From: Pelorhabdus rhamnosifermentans
GTDB lineage: Bacteria > Bacillota > Negativicutes > UMGS1260
Direction: 5' to 3'
DNA length: 64,000 nucleotides
Assembly (NCBI RefSeq): GCF_018835585.1
Contig: NZ_JAHGVE010000021.1
Span: 1-64,000 of the forward strand
Position numbers and translations under genes: made by a program. Shown one piece after another: positions 34,886 to 44,758 of this stretch. The notes below the pieces were generated by a model. It had not been told where the DNA came from and made no database searches. It worked only from the letters and a program-made list of their open reading frames with translations. Positions within the stretch are counted from its first letter, which is position 1, and each line of letters starts with the position of its first letter.

Positions 34886-34930
34886 TGGTGGAGACGAGGG
34901 GAATCGAACCCCTGACCTTTTGAATGCGAG
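34886..34930 (-). repeat. tmRNA/tRNA 3'-end fragment (attachment-site remnant)
   Basis: Minus strand AGGGG-TTCGATT-CCCCT forms a perfect T-arm, followed by CGTCTCC, A and CCA: the 3' half of an acceptor stem with encoded CCA. The rest of the RNA gene is absent; upstream bases do not form a tRNA body. The CGTCTCCACCA ending suits tmRNA (ssrA), a classic integration site, but a tRNA cannot be excluded. Confidence 0.65.
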
Positions 34931-35103
34931 TCTAATGTTATTGCCTAGTTTACATTTAATTATGACTTTTTATGTGCCGCCCGTCCCTTTATTATCAACT
35001 GTCCATCTAGCTTTACATTATTTTACTTATTAGATATTTTAGCAGTTTTAAGCAGGTTATTGTCCCTTAAAACACGCCGTAAGGGACATTTATAAGGGAC
35101 AAA

Positions 35104-35152
35104 CAAAAAAAGTTCCTATCCCGGCCGCAAGAAAAGACCAGGATAAGGACTA
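35104..35152 (-). terminator. Terminator of the orphan methyltransferase
   Basis: AGTCCTTATCCTGG/CCGGGATAGGAACT stem followed by TTTTTTTG on the minus strand. Confidence 0.8.
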
Positions 35153-35156
35153 ATTT

Positions 35157-35879
35157 TTATGCACTTAAACGTGTTTCTGCAACTGCAGCATATTCTTTTC
35201 CTTTTTCAATTCCAATAAACTGCCTACCAGTATTCTTAGCAGCCACCAGTGTTGTCCCCGATCCGGCGAACGGATCTAAAATAATGCTGCCTTCTGGAAC
35301 AATCGACACTAGCTTTTCCATGAGTGGCGTCGGCTTCCCAGTTAAATGAAACTTATCCGATTGCTTAATTGGAAACCTGTAGCACCCTGGCCATGGTCCG
35401 CCATGCACCGCTTTAGGACAACCACCTTTTGTTCCCCAAACTATGTATTCACATTGATGCCTGAAATAGCCTTTGTGTGGCGCCCTTGAGCCTTCCGTCT
35501 TATCCCAGGCAACAATACCACGCCAAGCTAATTCCCCCATTTGCAAGGCATCTGTGGCCGTAGGCAACTGCCGCCAATCTGAAAACATAAGAAAGTATCC
35601 GCCAGGTTTTAGAATACGATGCCACTCTGAGATCCATAAAATGCACCAGTGAAGCCATGAGCGCGTATCTTTGTTATCACCGAAAAAGGTCGCACGATGA
35701 ACAATTTTGTTATTTGTTTGTTCATACTTCTTTATCGGGTCCTGATTTTTTTGAGATAATGTCATTCCTCCTGACGAATAAGGTGGGTCTGTTATAACAG
35801 CGTCAACAAAGTTGCTGGGTAGTTGCCGCAAAATTTCTAGAGAATCGCCTTGGATAATTTTATTGAGATATTGGTTCAT
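35157..35879 (-). CDS. Orphan DNA methyltransferase (N6-adenine/N4-cytosine, beta class)
   Basis: A 240-aa SAM-dependent DNA methyltransferase. The catalytic motif DPPYSSGG is near residue 31, and the SAM site DPFAGSGTTLVAAKN is near residue 205; this order (catalytic first) defines the beta class. KPTPLMEKLVSIVPEGSIIL precedes the SAM motif, as in phage and conjugative-element enzymes. No restriction gene adjoins. TTAGGAGGAATTCA precedes the ATG. The promoter overlaps a LexA box, so expression is probably induced by DNA damage. It is intact, unlike the broken methyltransferase at 29 kb. Target sequence unknown. Confidence 0.9.
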   Translation of the reverse strand: MNQYLNKIIQGDSLEILRQLPSNFVDAVITDPPYSSGGMTLSQKNQDPIKKYEQTNNKIVHRATFFGDNKDTRSWLHWCILWISEWHRILKPGGYFLMFSDWRQLPTATDALQMGELAWRGIVAWDKTEGSRAPHKGYFRHQCEYIVWGTKGGCPKAVHGGPWPGCYRFPIKQSDKFHLTGKPTPLMEKLVSIVPEGSIILDPFAGSGTTLVAAKNTGRQFIGIEKGKEYAAVAETRLSA

Positions 35880-35915
35880 TGAATTCCTCCTAATATTAGT
35901 TTAAAACGCATCTTC

Positions 35916-35944
35916 ATTATAGAACGTATGTTCGTTTTAGTCAA
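35916..35944 (-). promoter_or_regulatory. Promoter with LexA (SOS) box
   Basis: On the minus strand: TTGACT, exactly 17-bp spacer, TATAAT. The end of the spacer is CGAACATACGTTC, which fits the Firmicutes SOS box CGAACNNNNGTTC and abuts the -10 box. LexA bound here would block RNA polymerase. Confidence 0.85.
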
Positions 35945-35949
35945 AGTAA

Positions 35950-35990
35950 AAAGAAGACCCCCACCCGGAATAAACCGATTGAGGGTCTTG
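35950..35990 (-). terminator. Terminator of the beta-barrel protein gene
   Basis: AAGACCCTCAATCGG...CCGGGTGGGGGTCTT hairpin followed by CTTTTTA on the minus strand. Confidence 0.7.
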
Positions 35991-36106
35991 CTAATTCACC
36001 GAGTTGTCTAAACTTGAGAGATTAATTCGTACAGTAATTTACAAACAATTTATTGCAAACATACTTTACACTCTTCCATTACAGAAATATTCGATTTTAT
36101 TAACAA

Positions 36107-36793
36107 TTAAAATTTATAAGTGATTCCATAACCAATACCTTTAACTGTTATTTCATCACCTCCACCACCATTATCAAAAGTCATTTTTTTGGCCTGAAGT
36201 CTGCGATAATCTACATTAAGCTCAAGATTAGGAGCAATCTCCTGAGATACGCCTATTTTCCAATTAGTATAATCCGAAGCCACACCCACTGATGCATAAG
36301 CACTAGTTTTGTCAGCTATTTTAGTACTACCAACTAATCCAAATTGCATTTTCTTTTTTGTATTGCTTGAATAAGGGTACGGTATATCTACGCCACCGAC
36401 ATTGTCGTTTTCGAGACTAGAGGCCTTAAGCGTAACGAGGCCAGTATATACAGACACATTCCTGTCTAATTTGTACAATACATTAAACTCTTGGATTTTA
36501 AGTTCGCAATTCATTCTGTTAGTCTCATACGCATTACTAGTGTATACTGTATCTTTTGATTTAGCATTGTATCCATTATACTGGATAGCAAGTTTATTGC
36601 CTAAACCTGTTGTAACACCCCAATCCAAGTTAGATTTTTTGCCTAAGGAATATTCATTGTCCTTTACATCAGAACTTCTTAAATTTAAATCAATTGCAGT
36701 TTTACCTGCGGAATAATCTGTCAGTGGACTTGCAAACCCGACTGAAGAAACTAAGGATAGTGCTGCAAGTGCTGCTAGAACTTTCTTTTTCAT
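36107..36793 (-). CDS. Outer-membrane beta-barrel (porin-like) protein
   Basis: A 228-aa exported protein. The signal peptide MKKKVLAALAALSLVSSVGF is cleaved after FA (A-x-A type). The mature part is rich in alternating aromatic and polar strands and ends GYGITYKF with C-terminal Phe, the recognition signal for barrel insertion by BamA. This indicates a diderm cell. The start at ATG 36793 has GGGGGAATTTAC upstream; a longer frame to 36826 is unlikely. Similar small barrels are common in Pelosinus and Sporomusa. It lies inside the accessory element, which is unusual for an envelope protein. Confidence 0.82.
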   Translation of the reverse strand: MKKKVLAALAALSLVSSVGFASPLTDYSAGKTAIDLNLRSSDVKDNEYSLGKKSNLDWGVTTGLGNKLAIQYNGYNAKSKDTVYTSNAYETNRMNCELKIQEFNVLYKLDRNVSVYTGLVTLKASSLENDNVGGVDIPYPYSSNTKKKMQFGLVGSTKIADKTSAYASVGVASDYTNWKIGVSQEIAPNLELNVDYRRLQAKKMTFDNGGGGDEITVKGIGYGITYKF

Positions 36794-36927
36794 GTAAATT
36801 CCCCCATTTTTGCGTATTGTAAGCATTCTTCGATAAAAAGGGAAACGTTTCCTACCATAATCTAAAAATGCCTACTTAAGACCTAATATGTTTTAGTCAA
36901 AGCATCAAAGGCGCTTCTTTCAAAATT

Positions 36928-36968
36928 AAAAAAATGCCGTCCAGCAGCACTAAGCTACCAGGCGGTAT
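36928..36968 (-). terminator. Terminator of the FN3 protein gene
   Basis: ACCGCCTGG...CTGGACGGC hairpin followed by ATTTTTTTAA on the minus strand. Confidence 0.75.
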
Positions 36969-36975
36969 TAAAATT

Positions 36976-38097
36976 TTATCTTGTAAGCGGCATAACTTCA
37001 AAGCTGATAATTTTATCGAAGGACAGATACTCTGTACTTCCATCCACCCCATCGGTAAACTCATAGTGTGTAGTGCCTGTACTGCAAGGTGCAACAGTCC
37101 GATTATGCCAGTTCACAAAATCATTGGTCGAAGAAACTTTATACTCTCGTTCACTGGAATCGCTCATAATGATTTTTAAAACTACTTGTCCATCAATTGT
37201 CGTCGTTTTAAAGCTAATAATTTTGTCAAAAACCAGATATTCTGTACTACTTTGCTTACCAACCGTTTTATCAAAAGAATAGTAGCTGGTTCCAGTACCA
37301 ATAGCACGGTTAAACCATGCAAGAAAGCTATTAAACTCAGTCGTATTTACTTCGTATTCCCGCTCACTGGAATCGTTCATTGTAATTCTAAGCAGATTTT
37401 CACCTTCCGGTGTTGCTGACGCTTCATTGGAATTACAGCTTTCACTATCAGCACTTACGGCAGTTACCACATAATAGTATGTAGTGCCGTTTGTTACCGT
37501 TGTATCTAAATAGCTATTAGTTGATACGTTTGCACCTACGGTCGTATACGGGCCGCCTGCTGTAGTAGAACGTTTGACGTTGTAACCAGTTGCACCAGTT
37601 ACTGCTGTCCATGAGAGAGCTACTTGGGAATCTCCTGCGATTGCAATTAGGTTACTAGGATCATCTAGAATCGGCAATAATTCCCCCGTATCGTCAATAT
37701 CAATTGCATCAATACAAAAATCACCACTAGATTGAACTTTTGAAGTGAATTCTACCATATGAATAGTATTATCTAACCCTAACTTTTCAAACACAATTGT
37801 TTGACACTGTGGTTTCCCATTCTCGGAAAAGTCGTAAGCTGTCCCATCAATTATTGCTTGCAAACTTGAGCAGCGATTCGTATGTCTCTGATCGATTAAT
37901 CTTATTTTGCTCCCCATAAATCTCAATTTTATGGATTTTCCGTTAGGAGCGTCAACGACATGATCATCGCCATTCCAAAAGTTATTCAAACTTGTCATTC
38001 TTCCCCAACTACCAATGTAGCATATATTAGTATCTGTATCGTTATATCTTTTCCACCCGGCCTCCGGCGCCGTTAATTGATCTCCTACTGTTGCCAT
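36976..38097 (-). CDS. FN3-containing phage-tail/surface protein with C-terminal repeats
   Basis: 373 aa in three parts. Residues 1-155 form a beta-sandwich carbohydrate-binding-like domain starting MATVGDQLTAPEAGWKRYND, common in tail-associated proteins of Firmicutes prophages. Residues about 160-250 are a fibronectin type III domain (LSWTAVTGATGYNVKRSTTA, YYYVVTAVSADSES). Residues 255-373 hold two tandem units of about 60 aa, each with MxDSSEREYxV ... STEYLxFDKIISF. No signal peptide is seen. GGAGGTAATAAA precedes the ATG at 38097. A broken sigma-like gene lies upstream. The end of a second copy survives at 25.5 kb. Host- or surface-binding is inferred. Confidence 0.72.
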   Translation of the reverse strand: MATVGDQLTAPEAGWKRYNDTDTNICYIGSWGRMTSLNNFWNGDDHVVDAPNGKSIKLRFMGSKIRLIDQRHTNRCSSLQAIIDGTAYDFSENGKPQCQTIVFEKLGLDNTIHMVEFTSKVQSSGDFCIDAIDIDDTGELLPILDDPSNLIAIAGDSQVALSWTAVTGATGYNVKRSTTAGGPYTTVGANVSTNSYLDTTVTNGTTYYYVVTAVSADSESCNSNEASATPEGENLLRITMNDSSEREYEVNTTEFNSFLAWFNRAIGTGTSYYSFDKTVGKQSSTEYLVFDKIISFKTTTIDGQVVLKIIMSDSSEREYKVSSTNDFVNWHNRTVAPCSTGTTHYEFTDGVDGSTEYLSFDKIISFEVMPLTR

Positions 38098-38170
38098 TTT
38101 ATTACCTCCAAATTTTTTTGAAATCGACATAACCAAGGATCTCTTATTTTAGTTGTGTGTATCCTGTATA

Positions 38171-38530
38171 TCAGCTTTCACATATATACATTCTTTCAAG
38201 CTGATTTTTTAAACGAGCTAGACCACATTTTTTTAAATTAAATACAGCCTGCGGTGTAACCCCCAATTCGTGGGCATATTCCGTCAGGCTGTATCCTAAA
38301 ATTATTGTTTTATTATCGCTTGCCGCTGCTTAATTGACAACTCTCTCAATACCTTACAAAGTCTCTGCCGTAATAGCTTTATTTCAACTACTTCGGCTAC
38401 ATCGATATGATCCGTTTGTGATTCAAAACAACTTTCAATATTTTCATGATTAACATATCACTGTTTCTTTTTAATCATATTCCATACAGCTGTATTTAAC
38501 ACGACTTTCAACGTATCCAGAACATACTAT
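38171..38530 (-). pseudogene. Sigma-70-like factor, broken by a stop and a frameshift
   Basis: The minus strand reads LDTLKVVLNTAVWNMIKKKQ-stop-YVNHENIESC, then EVVEIKLLRQRLCKVLRELS, and after a frameshift ILGYSLTEYAHELGVTPQAV and FNLKKCGLARLK. This matches region 2 plus the region 4 helix-turn-helix of small sigma factors, such as phage-like or TcdR/UviA-type. Two lesions make it inactive. It sits directly upstream of the FN3 tail gene, which it may once have controlled. Confidence 0.72.
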
Positions 38531-38709
38531 AACCCCAATAACAATATTCTAAAATATGAATTGCAGCCTCCTAAAACGAAAGCGTCAAGAAGAATAATAA
38601 ACGTAACCGAAAAGACAATTAAAGAATCGGAAATACATCGTTCTAAACAAAACAAATTTAAAATGTTGAATCGAGATAGATGGCATAATAAAGATTTTGT
38701 TTTTTTGTT

Positions 38710-38983
38710 GAACGTTATCCTGGTTATCCGATTTATGTAAAACTTATTGAGATAAGAATGGCAAGATTATTAAAAATAGCGGAACTTGATAATTCTCTTA
38801 CACCTCATAGTTTGCGACACACACACTTCTCTATTAGCAGAAGCCGGTGTTGGTCTGGAAGAAATAATGGAACGGCTAGGACATTCTTACGATGATACTA
38901 CAAGAAAGGTTTATCTGCACGTTACAAAAGATATGAAAAAAGAGGCCGCCCAAAAGTTCGGTGAACTTATGGACAACCTCTAA
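38710..38983 (+). pseudogene. Tyrosine integrase C-terminal remnant (second)
   Basis: The frame VERYPGYPIYVKLIEIRMAR and NSLTPHSLRHTHF shifts phase at a CACACA run (about 38818-38826) into TSLLAEAGVGLEEIMERLGH and TTRKVYLHVTKDMKKEAAQK, ending MDNL-stop. The R/H boxes and the Tyr are present, but the N-terminal domains are lost and the frame is broken. The stop is 67 bp from the groEL 3'-end attachment site. Confidence 0.85.
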
Positions 38984-39050
38984 TTTTTTTTGCTTATTTC
39001 GGTAACAAAATGGTAACATTACGGTCTTTCATGGCTAAAAACCGTGTAGT

Positions 39051-40724
<1,674 letters not shown>

Positions 40725-40754
40725 TTATGTAACCTCCCTTAATTTCGTATGATA

Positions 40755-41039
40755 TTAGCCTACAATTGCCAGGATATCTCTTTCACTCAATACAAGATAA
40801 TCTTTGTCATTCACTTTTACTTCAGTTCCAGCATATTTCGAGAACAGAACTTTATCGCCAACTTTTACTTCAAGGGCTACTCTTTGACCATTCTCCATTA
40901 CTTTACCAGCACCTACAGCAACGATTTCGCCTTCCTGTGGTTTCTCCTTAACAGTATCCGGAAGAACGATTCCGCTCTTGGTTTTTTGCTCCGCTTCTAA
41001 AGCTTTAATTACGACTCTGTCGCCTAATGGCTTAATCAT
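40755..41039 (-). CDS. groES: Co-chaperonin GroES
   Basis: 94-aa lid of the chaperonin. [20 protein letters not shown], the mobile loop [17 protein letters not shown], and [20 protein letters not shown] are typical. The start at ATG 41039 has AGGGAGGTAATTTTTCC upstream; a longer frame to 41090 runs into the CIRCE region and is not real. First gene of the groESL operon. Confidence 0.98.
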   Translation of the reverse strand: MIKPLGDRVVIKALEAEQKTKSGIVLPDTVKEKPQEGEIVAVGAGKVMENGQRVALEVKVGDKVLFSKYAGTEVKVNDKDYLVLSERDILAIVG

Positions 41040-41079
41040 GGAAAAATTACCTCCCTTAATGAATGTTGTATCTTTTTTG

Positions 41080-41146
41080 TTAGCACTCACTTTAGAGGAG
41101 TGCTAATTACATAGATTATGATATATAATTTTGGAACAAAAATCAA
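41080..41146 (-). promoter_or_regulatory. groESL promoter with CIRCE operator
   Basis: CIRCE TTAGCACTC-N9-GAGTGCTAA occupies 41080-41106. Upstream on the minus strand is TTGATT, 17-bp spacer, TATCAT (41118-41146). HrcA repression with heat-shock release is expected. Confidence 0.96.
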
Positions 41147-41179
41147 GTCTTTTCCATAAAAAAACGAATTAAATTTAAA

Positions 41180-41222
41180 AAATAAACGGCTACCCAACTA
41201 AAAAACCGTTAGGCAACCGTTC
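41180..41222 (-). terminator. Terminator of the kinase/ANTAR operon
   Basis: AACGGTTGCCTAAC...GTTGGGTAGCCGTT hairpin followed by TATTTTTTA on the minus strand. Confidence 0.75.
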
Positions 41223-41227
41223 TATCG

Positions 41228-41803
41228 TCATTTTTTTGCTGAATTTACAATGGCTTCTGCCACTTCCCGAATCGACTTCCGCTTCGCCATACTATATTGC
41301 TGAATTCGCCGATAAGCTTCCCCTTCGCTTAATTGATACGCATCCATCAAAATGCCTTTAGCCCGATCCAAAAGTTTACGCATTTCTAACGAGTTTTTTA
41401 CATCTTCCAATTCATGTTCTAAATCGCTAATTTCTTTAAATCGCGACAAAGCAATTTCCATGGCTGGAAATAAATTTGCCTCTTTAATTGGTTTCACAAG
41501 GTAAGCTAAAACACCTGATTCTTTGGCTTTCTCAACAATTTCCTTCTGACTAAAGGCCGTAAGAAGCAGTACAGGTGCTAATTTTTCATTCGCAATAATT
41601 CGGGCCGCCGCAATCCCGTCCATCTTAGGCATTTTAATATCCATAATCACCAAATCAGGGCGAGTTTTACGCACCAGTTCAACGGCGTGGAGTCCATCTG
41701 ACGCCTCACCGACTACATCATGACCGGCTTCTTCTAATAGTTCCTTTAAATCCATACGAATAATGGATTCATTATCTGCGATAACGATTTTTAACAGTTC
41801 CAT
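41228..41803 (-). CDS. ANTAR-domain response regulator (PdtaR/EutV-like)
   Basis: 191 aa: receiver domain (IVIADNESIIRMDLKELLEE, acceptor Asp in DLVIMDIKMPKMDG, Lys in LVKPIKE), a coiled-coil linker at about 120-140, and a C-terminal ANTAR RNA-binding domain (AKGILMDAYQLSEGEAYRRI). ANTAR proteins act as antiterminators by stabilising paired hexaloop hairpins in target mRNAs. The gene follows its kinase partner with a 3-bp gap and has AGAAGGAGGCTGAGAA upstream. The targets are not in this window. Confidence 0.93.
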   Translation of the reverse strand: MELLKIVIADNESIIRMDLKELLEEAGHDVVGEASDGLHAVELVRKTRPDLVIMDIKMPKMDGIAAARIIANEKLAPVLLLTAFSQKEIVEKAKESGVLAYLVKPIKEANLFPAMEIALSRFKEISDLEHELEDVKNSLEMRKLLDRAKGILMDAYQLSEGEAYRRIQQYSMAKRKSIREVAEAIVNSAKK

Positions 41804-41806
41804 TTC

Positions 41807-43231
41807 TCAGCCTCCTTCTCCCTCTGTCATATGAGGTATCGTAATAATCGCCCGTGTTCCACCATCCGATTTTAATTCAAATTTTCCTGACAAATCCGAT
41901 TCAATGAGTGTCGTAATAATTTGAATGCCAAGACTTTTTAAACTATGCGCATCAAAGCCCGGTGGTAAGCCAATGCCATTATCAAATATTTCTATTTGAT
42001 AACAATCAGATAAAGATCGAATATCAATACCAATAATGCCCTCTCGCCTGCCAACAAAACCATGCTCAATAGAATTTTGAATAAGTTCATTAATAGCCAA
42101 AGCTAAACTTGTTGCGCAATCAGAAGGAAGGATAACTGTTTCACCGTTAAATACCGTTTGAATATTAAAATCTGGTTCCATCATATTTTGAATAACCGAA
42201 TCTAAGATGTTTTTGGCTACTTCAGCCACATTGATTGTTTCCACATCCTGTTGTGATAAAAACTCATGAATGACAGAAATACTTAAAATACGATTAATAC
42301 ATTCTTTCAGAGAAGCCTTTACATCGGCTGAAGAAGATCGCCTAGCCTGCAAACTCAATAGACTGGCAATAGTTTGCAGATTATTTTTGACGCGATGATG
42401 AATTTCCTGAATAACAGCCGACTTAATGAGCAATTCTTTTTCCTTTTTCTTAATCTCCGTAACATCACTGACAATAAACAAGGTACGAATCACTTTTTCA
42501 TCGACAACAACTGGAATGGCACGTTGATTAAAAACAAAGTCGCCTGTTTCAATCTCCAGTTCCTGAGCCACTCCGTGAGCAATCGCCTTTTGTACCACTT
42601 TCATATGACTGCGCCTGTCTGACACACGCCGTCCCACGACACGCCCCACGCCAAGAACCTTGTAGATACTTGCAGCAACAGCATTGGAAAAAACGACATG
42701 ACCACTTTCCCCTACAATAATAATACCATCCCGCGCATTGAGCCGTCTAAAAATATTTTCCATTTTAGCGCGACTCGTAGACAATAACAAAAAGGCCATT
42801 TCAACCAAAACAGGGTGGGCCCCAGCACGAGCCTCTTCATGACTGGCCTCAAAACTGACCACAGCAATCACGGTACCCGCTTTATCGCGAATCGCATGAG
42901 TCTCCATTTCGAGCACATCCATACCGATTTCCCATTCTCTTTGACCCGAAATATGTTCGCCACACGTCATTGTACGCCAGACAAGTGGCTCTTCCGTCGC
43001 CCTAACCGTTGTTCCTAAAAGGTGGGGGCGATACTCAATAAAGCTTGTATTAGGCCTCACCTGAGCAACAATCGCCAAAAAATGCTTGGACTTTGTCTTA
43101 GTATACACAGTGATTTGGGCATGCGACAAATCAGCAGCGATGCCAAGCAAAACAGCCAGCTGTTCGAGCTGTTCAATTTGTTCCGTACTGAGTCCAGTAA
43201 CTTTACGACAAATATCACCGATAACGCCCAT
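41807..43231 (-). CDS. Sensor histidine kinase (PdtaS/EutW-like, HisKA_2)
   Basis: 474 aa. An N-terminal GAF-like histidine-kinase sensor domain (about residues 30-140) is followed by a PAS-like domain (about 155-260), the HisKA_2 phospho-acceptor box IHHRVKNNLQTIASLLSLQA near residue 280, and an HATPase domain with ALAINELIQNSIEHGF (N box) and FDNGIGLPPG (G1). There is no membrane segment, so it is a cytoplasmic sensor. It pairs with the adjacent ANTAR regulator. AAGGGAGGCAACCT precedes the ATG. The signal is unknown. Confidence 0.92.
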   Translation of the reverse strand: MGVIGDICRKVTGLSTEQIEQLEQLAVLLGIAADLSHAQITVYTKTKSKHFLAIVAQVRPNTSFIEYRPHLLGTTVRATEEPLVWRTMTCGEHISGQREWEIGMDVLEMETHAIRDKAGTVIAVVSFEASHEEARAGAHPVLVEMAFLLLSTSRAKMENIFRRLNARDGIIIVGESGHVVFSNAVAASIYKVLGVGRVVGRRVSDRRSHMKVVQKAIAHGVAQELEIETGDFVFNQRAIPVVVDEKVIRTLFIVSDVTEIKKKEKELLIKSAVIQEIHHRVKNNLQTIASLLSLQARRSSSADVKASLKECINRILSISVIHEFLSQQDVETINVAEVAKNILDSVIQNMMEPDFNIQTVFNGETVILPSDCATSLALAINELIQNSIEHGFVGRREGIIGIDIRSLSDCYQIEIFDNGIGLPPGFDAHSLKSLGIQIITTLIESDLSGKFELKSDGGTRAIITIPHMTEGEGG

Positions 43232-43297
43232 AGGTTGCCTCCCTTGTGCTATATAAATACTCTATGATTCAACACAAGAAGAAAATATCCTTGTAAA

Positions 43298-44365
43298 TTA
43301 GTAAAGATTATTGTTTTTTTCATTAAAAGATTGGCCAAGACGCATCGTCGGGCGAGCATTTAATGATAAAGAAGAGATTTTACCAGCTAAAAACTGATAA
43401 TGAGCCCGACAGGCCACCATAGCAGCATTATCCGTACAAAGCACCGTTTGCGGATAATAGAACTGAATATTCTGGATAGCAAGTGCATTAGCCAGATGGC
43501 TACGAAGTGATGAATTCGCTGCCACACCACCAGCCAAAACGACCTTTTTAAGATCGTACTCCTGTGCTGCTTGCAACGTTTTTTCGACTAAAACATCCAC
43601 AATAGCCGCTTGAAAACTCGCTGCCACATCGGCATGAACGATGGCTTCTCCCTTTTGCCTCGCTGAATTTAAATAGTTGAGCACAGCCGATTTCAGACCA
43701 CTAAAACTAAATTCATAACTGCCATGGCCTGTTAAGGCCCGTGGAAAATGGATAGCAGCCGAATCACCCTCGGCTGCAAGCCGATCAATATGGGGACCGC
43801 CGGGATAAGGCAACCCCATGACGCGTGCTATCTTATCAAAAGCCTCCCCTGCTGCATCATCGCGTGTTTGACCAATCAACAAAAACTCATTATAAGAGGC
43901 TACCTTCACTAGCGAGGTGTGCCCGCCTGACACAACAAGCGCCAGAAACGGCGGTTCTAAATCAGGATGCGTAAGGAGATTGGCAAAAATATGGCCTTCC
44001 AGATGATGAACACCGACAAGGGGCAGCCTTTTCGCAAAAGCCAAAGCTTTGGCTGCCGCCACACCGACAAGGAGAGCCCCTACCAAACCAGGTCCATAGG
44101 TAACGCCAATAGCGGATATTTCATCTAGTGTCACCTGAGCTTCTCTTAGTGCCTGATCAATCACAGGAACGACCTGTTCAATATGTTTGCGGGATGCAAT
44201 TTCAGGTACAACACCGCCAAATTTTTGGTGAACAGGAACCTGTGAGGAAATGACGTTCGAAAGGATGGTCCGACCGTCTCGAACGACGGCAGCCGAGGTT
44301 TCATCACAGCTTGTTTCAAGACCAAGAACCAAAGTCGAATGTATGTTGTTATCCAAATTTATCAA
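43298..44365 (-). CDS. tsaD: tRNA N6-adenosine threonylcarbamoyltransferase TsaD
   Basis: Transfers threonylcarbamoyl to A37 of ANN-decoding tRNAs. [20 protein letters not shown], the metal motif [11 protein letters not shown] (HxEGH, about residue 113), [11 protein letters not shown] and [12 protein letters not shown] are diagnostic of the ASKHA/Kae1 fold. No ATG lies near the conserved start; I choose TTG at 44365 (GGGGG 8 bases upstream), with TTG at 44356 as an alternative. A longer frame to 44449 adds a non-conserved hydrophobic stretch. The expected partners tsaB and tsaE lie to the right, but a SASP gene on the other strand separates them. Confidence 0.95.
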   Translation of the reverse strand: MINLDNNIHSTLVLGLETSCDETSAAVVRDGRTILSNVISSQVPVHQKFGGVVPEIASRKHIEQVVPVIDQALREAQVTLDEISAIGVTYGPGLVGALLVGVAAAKALAFAKRLPLVGVHHLEGHIFANLLTHPDLEPPFLALVVSGGHTSLVKVASYNEFLLIGQTRDDAAGEAFDKIARVMGLPYPGGPHIDRLAAEGDSAAIHFPRALTGHGSYEFSFSGLKSAVLNYLNSARQKGEAIVHADVAASFQAAIVDVLVEKTLQAAQEYDLKKVVLAGGVAANSSLRSHLANALAIQNIQFYYPQTVLCTDNAAMVACRAHYQFLAGKISSLSLNARPTMRLGQSFNEKNNNLY

Positions 44366-44476
44366 GAAAAATGCCCCCAGTAGTTTCCTTCTAAAATCAC
44401 GTATGTTATGCACAAAAATCAGACAAATTAAGAGTGGACAGAAAAACAAGATCGTCCACGAAAGGAGGTTTTAACT

Positions 44477-44677
44477 ATGGCACGCTCACGTAAACCAGTG
44501 ACTCCCGCTGCCGAAAACGCCTTAGATCAAATGAAAATGGAAATTGCTTCTGAGTTAGGTGTAGCTGAGCGCGTACGTTCTTCGGGCTGGGCTACAATGA
44601 CTTCCGCCGATTGCGGTCGTGTCGGTGGCCACATGGTTCGTAAGATGATCGAGAACTACGAACAAACTCTCCGGTAA
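44477..44677 (+). CDS. Alpha/beta-type small acid-soluble spore protein
   Basis: 66 aa. ENALDQMKMEIASELGVAER carries the germination protease site (EIA/SE), and CGRVGGHMVRKMIENYEQTL matches the second conserved helix, although the usual G-x-L-T-x-R-x-x-G segment is changed to a Cys-containing version. SASPs coat DNA in the spore core and protect it from UV. GAAAGGAGGTTTTAACT precedes the ATG and a terminator follows. Expression in the forespore by sigma-G is expected, but I found no clear sigma-G box. Confidence 0.92.
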   Translation: MARSRKPVTPAAENALDQMKMEIASELGVAERVRSSGWATMTSADCGRVGGHMVRKMIENYEQTLR

Positions 44678-44683
44678 ACACCT

Positions 44684-44711
44684 AGGGCGGTTTTTCCGCC
44701 CTTTTATTTTT
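44684..44711 (+). terminator. Terminator of the SASP gene
   Basis: GGGCGG-TTTTT-CCGCCC hairpin followed by TTTTATTTTTT. Confidence 0.85.
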
Positions 44712-44758
44712 TCACCACCAGCACAAAACAGGAAAGTGCTGAATATTTTATAGAGCAA

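Noticed and set aside
34886-34930. A complete tRNA gene
   Set aside because: Only the T-arm and the 3' acceptor half are present. No D-arm, anticodon arm or 5' acceptor half can be found on the minus strand.
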